A DNA stretch of 64,000 nt from Rhodoblastus sp963703385 (GTDB taxonomy: Bacteria; Pseudomonadota; Alphaproteobacteria; Rhizobiales; Beijerinckiaceae). This document shows positions 55,193 through 64,000 of the stretch, piece after piece. How positions within the stretch are numbered: position 1 is the stretch's first letter; every line of letters begins with the position of its first letter. The position numbers and the translations under genes are program-made. The stretch spans positions 3,782,001 to 3,846,000 of the forward strand of contig OY969816.1 of the NCBI GenBank assembly GCA_963703385.1. Reading direction: 5' to 3'. The notes beneath the pieces were generated by a model. The model did not search any database. It had not been told where the DNA came from and worked only from the letters and a program-made list of their open reading frames with translations.

Positions 55193-57188
55193 TCTGGTCC
55201 CGTTCGCGCTCGAACAGCGGGAGGTTCTGGCTGTCGAGTTGCCGGGTGCGCGCCAGTTTCACCCTCATCGGATCGACATAATGGCCGTTGACGATGACCT
55301 CGTAATGAAGGTGCGGACCCGTCGCGAGGCCGCTCGCGCCGAGATAGCCGACGATCTGGCCCTGCTGGACATGGGCGCTCTCAATAATGCCGCGGCCGAA
55401 GCGCGACATGTGATTGTAGGTGGTGACATAGCCATTGGCGTGCGCGATTTCGACGCGGCGGCCGTAGCCGGCGTCCCAGCCCGCCTTTTCGACGACGCCG
55501 TTGCCCGCGGCGAAAATCGGCGTGCCGATCGGCGCGGCCCAGTCCACCCCGTTGTGCGGGCGGGTGTAATGGAGGATCGGATGGTAGCGCATGCCGAAGC
55601 CGGACGTGAATTCGCCGGTCGCCATTGGTTTGCGCAGCAGGAACTTGCGCGTCGAACGGCCGTCTGGGCCGTAGAAATCGACGTTCTTGTCGTCAGGCGA
55701 ATCGAACCGGTAATAGCGGTAAGTCTCGCCGCGCGCGCTGATCGAGGCGTAGAGCAGTTCGGCGTGGCCGGCGTTCGCCGCGTCGCCGTCGTCATAAAAG
55801 GCGTCGACCGAATCGCCGGGGGAGACGGCGCGCTGGAAATCGACGTCATTGGCGAAGATTCGCACCATCTGGTCGATGATCGGGCGCGGGATGTCCTGTT
55901 TCAGCGCGGTTTCGTAAAATGAGTTGTAAAGGCGCATGGCGCTCGCATCGTCGTCGCCTTCGTCGGAATCGTCCTCGCCCGCCAGCCGCTGCGGCTTCGC
56001 TTCTTCGACTGGCGCGTTGGCGAGCAATTGATAACGCCCGTCGTCGGCGAGCGCCATCGAAGCCTTCAGTCTGTCTCCATCATAAACGCTCAGACGCGCG
56101 AGGATCGGGCCCTCGCCTTGTTCGGCGTCCGCGAAGGACAATTTGATGCGCCGCCCTTCGGCGAACAGAGTTGAGAAATTCGTCCCGGCGAAGCCGGTCT
56201 TCACTTTGGCTATGACGTCCTTGTCCAGACCAGCGCCTGCCAGAACGTCATCGACGGTCTGTCCGTGGGCGACGGTGATCAGCCGTTGGTTGTCGAGCGG
56301 CGAATGATCCGGGTCCGAAGCCGGATTGGCGCCGCGCGGCGCCAGGGTCACATTTTCCGGCACCATCCGCACTTCGATGGCCGAAAACGGCGAATTGACC
56401 GTGGAATTGGCGACGACGCCCAGGCCGAGATCCGGCCCGCCCGCTTCAAGGCCGGCGCGGCTCGTGCGCATCAGCAGCAGTTGCGGCGGCAACGGCAATG
56501 GCGGCGCCGCGCCGGCGCTCTGGGCGTTCTTGACCGTTTCGGCGATCTGGTCGCGCACCTCTTCGGTCGAAAGCGTCGCGCTCTGCGCGGCGAGCGAAAC
56601 CGCGTAAAGGTCGCCCGAGGTGAAGCTGACGTCCGCGTCCTGTTCGACGGGCGGCGGTTCGGCGGCGTCCGGCGGAGGGTTGCGGGAATCGGCCAGCAAC
56701 TGGAGCGGGTTGAAATCCGGCACGTCGCTGGCCAGTCCCGCTTCCGCCTGGGTCAATGTAGTGGAGACCCGCGTGAAAACATGGGTCTTCATTACCTCTT
56801 TGTCGCCCGCCTCGATCGCGATCGGCGCTTTGAAGGTCTGTTTGGCGGCGACGATATCGACGGCCTTGAGCAGGCGATCGCCTTTTTTTGGATTGACGCC
56901 GGAATCTTCCGGCTGCCCGCGCCGCGCCAGGATCGCGCGGGTCGGCGCCTCGGCGAAATAAGCCTGGCGGTCGAAAGCCGCGTAAATCGTCCCGCCGAGC
57001 AGGCTCGCGCCGATCAGGCCGGTGAGAGTCGTTCCCGCCAGCCAACGCGGCGAAACCCGGTGTTGCCGCTCCATGCCAAGCCGATCGCCCTCGGCGACGA
57101 TCGGCGGCTCCACGCCGATCGCGGCAAACAGCGATCCGCGCTTGCCGGATCGATAGGGTCGGAGAGCGCCTAAGGCAACGGATCGCAA
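55140..57188 (-). CDS. M23 family metallopeptidase (peptidoglycan hydrolase-like)
   Basis: The protein (682 residues from TTG 57188) has a cytoplasmic N-terminus, one membrane segment (TTLTGLIGASLLGGTIYAAF, near residues 53-72), a long variable periplasmic region, a LysM-like/opacity stretch (LITVAHGQTVDDVLAGAGL) and a C-terminal M23 LytM domain. The zinc motifs are RPHNGVDWA and HLHYEV, so the site appears complete. The start is uncertain; EPPIVAEG near residue 30 is conserved in relatives, which favours the long form. It should cleave cross-links in peptidoglycan or act in envelope growth. Confidence 0.88.
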   Translation of the reverse strand: MRSVALGALRPYRSGKRGSLFAAIGVEPPIVAEGDRLGMERQHRVSPRWLAGTTLTGLIGASLLGGTIYAAFDRQAYFAEAPTRAILARRGQPEDSGVNPKKGDRLLKAVDIVAAKQTFKAPIAIEAGDKEVMKTHVFTRVSTTLTQAEAGLASDVPDFNPLQLLADSRNPPPDAAEPPPVEQDADVSFTSGDLYAVSLAAQSATLSTEEVRDQIAETVKNAQSAGAAPPLPLPPQLLLMRTSRAGLEAGGPDLGLGVVANSTVNSPFSAIEVRMVPENVTLAPRGANPASDPDHSPLDNQRLITVAHGQTVDDVLAGAGLDKDVIAKVKTGFAGTNFSTLFAEGRRIKLSFADAEQGEGPILARLSVYDGDRLKASMALADDGRYQLLANAPVEEAKPQRLAGEDDSDEGDDDASAMRLYNSFYETALKQDIPRPIIDQMVRIFANDVDFQRAVSPGDSVDAFYDDGDAANAGHAELLYASISARGETYRYYRFDSPDDKNVDFYGPDGRSTRKFLLRKPMATGEFTSGFGMRYHPILHYTRPHNGVDWAAPIGTPIFAAGNGVVEKAGWDAGYGRRVEIAHANGYVTTYNHMSRFGRGIIESAHVQQGQIVGYLGASGLATGPHLHYEVIVNGHYVDPMRVKLARTRQLDSQNLPLFERERDQINSLMAKAPTAARVAGQ

Positions 57189-57852
57189 GGTCGAACAGGA
57201 CTCCAGGGAAGAACGAGACAGGAGATAGACCCAGATGGCGTTCTATCTCGCCAAGCGGCCGGCCCGAAAAGGTTTTTTGAGATAGACTCCGGAAAAATGG
57301 CTCAAATGGGGCGGGCGCGGACAAGGCCGCATGCGCCCTATGTGCGTAATGAACTGAAACTCCTTCGAAATCCAAAAAAATTTGGTTCCGCCCAAAAACG
57401 TGCTTGACCTGTGATGATGGTGGGTTTTATAAGCCGGACATCGACGGCGTCGTCGCGGGTATGAAGCGACGGGGCGCTGGCGCGTCTCCATATGAGCCTT
57501 GAGGGGTTCGCTGGCGGGTTTTGCCAGGGTGGTTTCGCGTTGCCGAAGATTTAGGTTGAAGCCTGAGGGCGGATGGCTTAGTTTATTCGGCCTTGCTGTT
57601 TGACAATTGAATCGGAAGAAAGAGAAACGTGGACGGCGGAAGTCCCTGCGGATCAAGGCTTTGCGGTCTTGATTGCGTGAGGAACCAACCGACGGTCACG
57701 TATTTTCAAGTTCATCGCGATCTTTTAGAGCCGTGAGGTTTTTTTGGATCGGGTGTGCTTGGGACTCGTCGACAAACTGCATTCCTGCTCGGAGTGATCC
57801 GAGATTCGGGTGCAGGTTTTATGACAGTGACTAGTCGGGATAAATTCTCATA
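57189..57852 (+). promoter_or_regulatory. rRNA operon leader region
   Basis: These 664 bases hold no gene. They contain the predicted rRNA promoter (57404-57432), a box-A-like TGTTTGACAATTGAA near 57597-57611 and the leader that pairs with the 16S/spacer junction for processing. Confidence 0.7.
57404..57432 (+). promoter_or_regulatory. Predicted sigma-70 promoter of the rRNA operon
   Basis: TTGACC (57404-57409) and TTATAA (57427-57432) are separated by exactly 17 bases, about 420 bases before the 16S 5' end. This is the strongest promoter match in the leader. Confidence 0.75.
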
Positions 57853-59361
<1,509 letters not shown>

Positions 59362-59495
59362 GCTTCTCCAGGTTGGCTTGCCAATCTACTGAAGCTCTTT
59401 AAGAACCAACGGTCTAGTCGGACCGATTCACGGCGGGACGCCGCCGTCTTCGTCTCTCTTTCTTCCCTTAAGGACGAGCTCTTTTTTGTTTTGTC

Positions 59496-59549
59496 CCCTC
59501 GCAACGGCTCGGCGTCGCGTTCGCTCCTAGCAAAACCTTTGGTTTTGCG
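59496..59549 (+). repeat. rRNA-spacer repeat, copy 1
   Basis: It starts CCCTCGCAACGGCTCGGCG and ends in the hairpin GCAAAACCTTTGGTTTTGC. It is the most diverged of the three direct copies. Confidence 0.8.
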
Positions 59550-59592
59550 GGTGGCCAACTGGCCCGCTTTCTGTTCGGGATGGGTCAAGCTC

Positions 59593-59669
59593 GGGCTTGT
59601 AGCTCAGTTGGTTAGAGCGCGCGCTTGATAAGCGTGAGGTCGGAGGTTCAAGTCCTCCCAGGCCCACCA
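59593..59669 (+). tRNA. tRNA-Ile (GAT anticodon)
   Basis: The 77-nt cloverleaf starts GGGCTTGTAGCTCAG and ends in encoded CCA. The anticodon loop is CTTGATAAG. The acceptor GGGCTTG pairs with CAGGCCC. It lies in the normal place in the 16S-23S spacer. Confidence 0.98.
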
Positions 59670-59683
59670 TTCTTATTAAGTGT

Positions 59684-59737
59684 CCCTCGCATCAGCTCGG
59701 CGTCGCATTCGCTCCTAGCAAAACCTTTGGTTTTGCG
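59684..59737 (+). repeat. rRNA-spacer repeat, copy 2
   Basis: Starts CCCTCGCATCAGCTCGGCG and ends in the same GCAAAACC / GGTTTTGC hairpin. It lies 15 bases after tRNA-Ile. Confidence 0.85.
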
Positions 59738-59815
59738 GCGCCAACGACGTTGATTTAGCGATGATCCTTCGGGATTAGCTCAGGCGAACCGCAAGGTTCG
59801 CTGGGCCCGAACGGG

Positions 59816-59835
59816 CCGCCGAGCTGACGCGAGGG
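59816..59835 (-). repeat. rRNA-spacer repeat, short inverted copy
   Basis: CCGCCGAGCTGACGCGAGGG is the reverse complement of the repeat core, with one change in the ATCAGC part. It lies just before tRNA-Ala. Confidence 0.65.
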
Positions 59836-59853
59836 CCTTCTCTATCGCAAGAT

Positions 59854-59929
59854 GGGGCCATAGCTCAGTTGGGAGAGCGCGTGCTTTGCAAGCATGAGGT
59901 CGTCGGTTCGATCCCGTCTGGCTCCACCA
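59854..59929 (+). tRNA. tRNA-Ala (TGC anticodon)
   Basis: The 76-nt cloverleaf starts GGGGCCATAGCTCAG and ends CTCCACCA, with anticodon loop TTTGCAA. It is the second spacer tRNA. Confidence 0.98.
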
Positions 59930-59960
59930 GACTTTGATCGGGCGAGCCTCCGGCTCGCAT

Positions 59961-60014
59961 CCCTCGCATCAGCTCGGCGCCGCAGTCGCGGCTAGCAAAA
60001 CCTTCGGTTTTGCG
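59961..60014 (+). repeat. rRNA-spacer repeat, copy 3
   Basis: Starts CCCTCGCATCAGCTCGGCGC and ends in GCAAAACCTTCGGTTTTGC, a hairpin with a stable CTTCGG-type loop. It is the copy most similar to the inverted copy in 23S. Confidence 0.85.
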
Positions 60015-60317
60015 TTGGTCGCCGCCGCCGATAAGCAGAGCCCTTCGTCCTTAAACGTCAGTTTCGCTGAGGCTTTTCGATCGAGAAGCTTGGCGGGTTA
60101 TCTTACATTGTGAAGAGGAAACGCATCCGATCTAACCGGTCGCAAGATTGGTTGGAGCGATTGTCACAGTGGGCGCGGCTTGACCGCGGCGCTCTCGGGT
60201 GCGTTCGAAGCAAGAAATGGTCTTTTCGATCGTCGTCCTGCTGTTTCGTAAGAGACAGCAATCATTTTGAACTCTGCCGAGGGTTTTGAAAAATGGTGGG
60301 CGTCGATAATGAGAGCA
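60015..60317. other. Distal 16S-23S spacer
   Basis: No gene or tRNA is seen between the third spacer repeat and 23S. Bases 60308-60323 pair with 63233-63248 to form the 23S processing stem. Confidence 0.6.
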
Positions 60318-60463
60318 ATCAAGTGTCATAAGGGCGTTCGGTGGATGCCTTGGCGCTGAGAGGCGATGAAGGACGTGGTACGCTGCGATAAGCCTTGGGG
60401 AGCCGCGAACAGGCTTTGATCCGAGGATTTCCGAATGGGGAAACCCACCTTCGATTCCTGTTA

Positions 60464-60624
60464 TTCCAAAAGGTTTTGGAACCGCGCACAGCGGGGACAG
60501 AACAACAAGCGTGACGGCTTGCGCATGAAATCTGCGACGTTAGCGACTGCATCGCGTAAGCGATGCTAGCCGCGACTGCGGCGCCGAGCTAATGCGAGGG
60601 GCGTCCAAAAGCTTGCTTTTGGAC
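60464..60624 (+). other. Intervening sequence in 23S helix 9
   Basis: About 160 extra bases sit between the paired arms CTTCGATTCCTGTTA (60449-60463) and TAACAGGAATC (from 60625). Such helix-9 insertions are known in Alphaproteobacteria and are cut out by RNase III without religation. Here the insertion contains GCATCGC-GTAA-GCGATGC and GTCCAAAAGC / GCTTTTGGAC hairpins and an inverted copy of the spacer repeat. Confidence 0.82.
60564..60600 (-). repeat. rRNA-spacer repeat, inverted copy inside 23S
   Basis: The 37 bases are the reverse complement of the core of copy 3 (59961-59997) with one mismatch. The two could pair over 36 bases in the precursor RNA. Confidence 0.88.
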
Positions 60625-60928
60625 TAACAGGAATCAGATGAAGGTATCAAACCCTGAATAAAATAGGGGTTTTGAAGCTAACCCGGGGAACTGAAACATC
60701 TAAGTACCCGGAGGAAAGGACATCAACGAGACTCCGTTAGTAGTGGCGAGCGAACGCGGACCAGGCCAGTATCAAGGATCTTCGAACTGGAACGATTTGG
60801 AAAAGTCGGCCTTAGTGGGTGAAAGCCCCGTACGGATTTAGAAGGTCTTTGGTCTTGAGTAGGGCGGGACACGTGCAATCCTGTCTGAACATGGGGAGAC
60901 CACTCTCCAAGCCTAAGTACTCCTCAGC

Positions 60929-60960
<32 letters not shown>

Positions 60961-61534
60961 GTGAAAAGCACCCCGACGAGGGGAGTGAAACAGTTCCTGA
61001 AACCGGATGCCTACAAACAGTAGGAGGGCGAAAGCCTGACTGCGTACCTTTTGTATAATGGGTCAGCGACTTATTGTTGCGAGCAAGCTTAAGCCGGTAG
61101 GTGTAGGCGCAGCGAAAGCGAGTCTGAACAGGGCGTTCAGTTCGTAGCAATAGACCCGAAACCCGGTGATCTAGCCATGAGCAGGTTGAAGGTGCGGTAA
61201 CACGCACTGGAGGACCGAACGGGTGCCTGTTGAAAAAGGCTCCGATGACTTGTGGCTAGGGGTGAAAGGCCAACCAAACCGGGAAATAGCTGGTTCTCCG
61301 CGAAATCTATTTAGGTAGAGCCTCGCGTTTATGCCCCAGGGGGTAGAGCACTGGATGGGCTAGGGGGTCCCACAGACTTACCAAACCTAACCAAACTCCG
61401 AATACCTGGGAGTCTTGCGCGGGAGACACACGGCGGGTGCTAACGTCCGTCGTGAAGAGGGAAACAACCCAGACCAACAGCTAAGGCCCCCAATTCGTGG
61501 CTAAGTGGGAAAGGATGTGGAAATCCCAAAACAA

Positions 61535-61565
<31 letters not shown>

Positions 61566-62193
61566 TAAAGAAAGCGTAACAGCTCACTGGTCTAAACAAG
61601 GGTTTCTGCGCCGAAGATGTAACGGGGCTCAAGCCACGAGCCGAAGCTTTGGACTCGAGCAATCGAGTGGTAGCGGAGCGTTCCGTAAGCCGACGAAGGA
61701 AGACCCGTGAGGGCTTCTGGAGGTATCGGAAGTGAGAATGCTGACATGAGTAACGACAAACAGTGTGAAAGACACTGTCGCCGAAAGTCCAAGGGTTCCT
61801 GCGTAAAGTTAATCTCCGCAGGGTTAGCCGGCCCCTAAGGCGAGGCCGAAAGGCGTAGTCGATGGGAACCACGTTAATATTCGTGGGCCAGCAGGTGGTG
61901 ACGGATCTCGTAAATTGTGAGCCCTTACTGGATTGGGCTTGCCGTGAAGAGGTTCCAGGAAATAGCCCCTGCATCAGACCGTACCCGAAACCGACACAGG
62001 TGGACTGGTAGAGCATACCAAGGCGCTTGAGAGAATGACGTTGAAGGAACTCGGCAATTTACCTCCGTAACTTCGGGATAAGGAGGCCCATGGCGGGCGC
62101 AAGCTCGTTGTGGGGGCACAGACCAGGGGGTGGCAACTGTTTAACAAAAACACAGGGCTCTGCGAAATCGCAAGATGACGTATAGGGTCTGAC

Positions 62194-62224
<31 letters not shown>

Positions 62225-62241
62225 GGTGCAAGCCTTGAATT

Positions 62242-62335
<94 letters not shown>

Positions 62336-62586
62336 CTTCCCCGCTGTCTCCAACGTCAGCTCAGTGAAATTGAATTCCCCGTGAAGATGCGGGGTTCCTG
62401 CGGTCAGACGGAAAGACCCCGTGCACCTTTACTGTAACTTTGCGCTGGCATTCGTGTCGGCATGTGTAGGATAGGTGGTAGACGTTGAACCCGGGGCGCC
62501 AGCTCTGGTGGAGTCACCCTTGAAATACCACCCTTATCGACATGGATGTCTAACCGCGCTCCGTCATCCGGAGCCGGGACAGCGCA

Positions 62587-62618
<32 letters not shown>

Positions 62619-62783
62619 CAAAGAGTAACGGAGGCGCGCGATGGTGGGCTCAGACCGGTCGGAAATCGGTCGTTGAGTGCAATGGCATAAGCCTGCCTGA
62701 CTGCGAGACTGACAAGTCGAGCAGAGACGAAAGTCGGTCATAGTGATCCGGTGGTTCCTCGTGGAAGGGCCATCGCTCAACGA

Positions 62784-62814
<31 letters not shown>

Positions 62815-62843
62815 AACTCCCAAGAGTCCATATCGACGGAGTT

Positions 62844-62970
<127 letters not shown>

Positions 62971-63385
62971 TGCCGTGGGTGTAGGAGTATTGAGAGGATT
63001 TGTCCCTAGTACGAGAGGACCGGGATGAACGTACCTCTGGTGGACCTGTTGTGGCGCCAGCCGCAGTGCAGGGTAGCTATGTACGGAAGGGATAACCGCT
63101 GAATGCATCTAAGCGGGAAACCCGCCTCAAAACTAGTGCTCCCTGAAGAGCCGTGGAAGACGACCACGTCGATAGGCCGGGTGTGGAAGCGCAGCAATGT
63201 GTGCAGCTTACCGGTACTAATAGCTCGTTCGGCTTGATCGCTCTCATTAATCAACGTCCATCAATCTGGACGCGATCAAAAACCATCTCTTGCTTCGAGC
63301 CTTCTCTCTCATCAACCCCAAAAGTTGCTCAACTTTCTGGATCGGGCGATGAGCAGAAAAAGAAGGCTTCTGTTTGTCTTTCGCC

Positions 63386-63503
63386 GGCCTGGTGGCTCTT
63401 GCGAAGTGGCCAGACCCGATCCCATCCCGAACTCGGCCGTCAAACGCTTCAGCGCCAATGGTACTTTGTCTCAAGACACGGGAGAGTAGGTCGCCGCCAG
63501 GCC
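63386..63503 (+). rRNA. rrf: 5S ribosomal RNA
   Basis: The 5' GGCCTGGTGG pairs with the 3' CCGCCAGGCC. The loop A-B segment GACCCGATCCCATCCCGAAC and the GGGAGAGTAGGTCGCC end are typical. The length of about 118 nt is normal. Confidence 0.95.
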
Positions 63504-63546
63504 TGCCAAAGACAAACAAATCCCTCCTCACAAACCCAACAACGTC

Positions 63547-63573
63547 AACAGCGGCCCCCTAAAGGCCGCTGTT
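63547..63573 (+). terminator. Hairpin after 5S rRNA
   Basis: The perfect 10-bp stem AACAGCGGCC / GGCCGCTGTT lacks a T-tract, so it is a structured processing or weak termination site and not a clear intrinsic terminator. Confidence 0.45.
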
Positions 63574-63585
63574 CGCGCTTCCACA

Positions 63586-63629
63586 GCATATTCCCGAAAA
63601 GTTGGTAGACTTTTCGGAGTAGAATATGC
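63586..63629. repeat. Interrupted palindrome before tRNA-fMet
   Basis: Outer arms GCATATTC / GAATATGC and inner arms CCGAAAAGT / ACTTTTCGG surround a TGGTAG loop. It looks like an intergenic palindromic repeat of the rhizobial type; dispersal across the genome cannot be judged here. Confidence 0.6.
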
Positions 63630-63649
63630 GTCTCTCATACGCCAATCAC

Positions 63650-64000
<351 letters not shown>

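Overview
The window is a GC-rich chromosomal segment of an alphaproteobacterium, most likely of the order Hyphomicrobiales (Rhizobiales). The evidence is the 16S rRNA sequence, an F1 ATPase operon in the order atpHAGDC without F0 genes, the ubiG/lysC/ptsP/prfA block, the metX-metW pair, a polyhydroxybutyrate locus (phaA, phaB, phaR) and a 23S rRNA with a helix-9 intervening sequence. A family such as Beijerinckiaceae or Methylocystaceae is possible but not proven here.

Layout. 1-5.9 kb: end of priA, then atpH-A-G-D-C; atpD carries a one-base frameshift. 5.9-7.8 kb: a complete group II intron with its reverse transcriptase, sitting directly behind the atpC terminator. 7.8-24.7 kb: lipoprotein, ubiG, lysC, ptsP, prfA, an EamA protein, GDP-mannose genes (manC, manB), a CorC-type protein, a fused aroK-aroB gene, xerD, metW, metX and chorismate mutase. 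24.8-42.8 kb: envelope, division and housekeeping genes (DUF2125, plsC, ftsX, ftsE, a DUF3426-like gene, hpt, thpR, tesA, ybbA, a frameshifted ybbP, a Bax-inhibitor-1 protein, gyrB, an LpoA-like lipoprotein, rsmI, yraN, rpmF).

42.9-48.0 kb is the main accessory region. A 42-bp tandem repeat is followed by an Mrr-type restriction endonuclease gene that is split inside its catalytic QxK motif by a 3,937-bp IS1595-type transposon. The transposon has 29-bp inverted repeats and an exact 8-bp target duplication. It carries a transposase, a divergent XRE regulator, a HicB/HicA-like pair and two unassigned passenger genes. Removing the transposon and one duplication copy restores the nuclease reading frame.

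48.1-57.2 kb: phaB, phaA and phaR, a degenerate-GGDEF/EAL protein, gloB, a methyltransferase and an M23 peptidase. 57.2-63.7 kb: a complete rRNA operon (16S, tRNA-Ile, tRNA-Ala, 23S, 5S, tRNA-fMet). Its spacer contains several copies of a repeat that also occurs inverted inside the 23S intervening sequence. At the right edge a serine-recombinase gene runs off the window. Its last codons are the antisense strand of tRNA-fMet, which marks the end of an element integrated at that tRNA.

Both frameshifts (atpD and ybbP) are the same change, an expected GACTC read as GAACTC. GACTC is a GANTC (CcrM) site, so base-calling error at a methylated motif is a better explanation than two real mutations.
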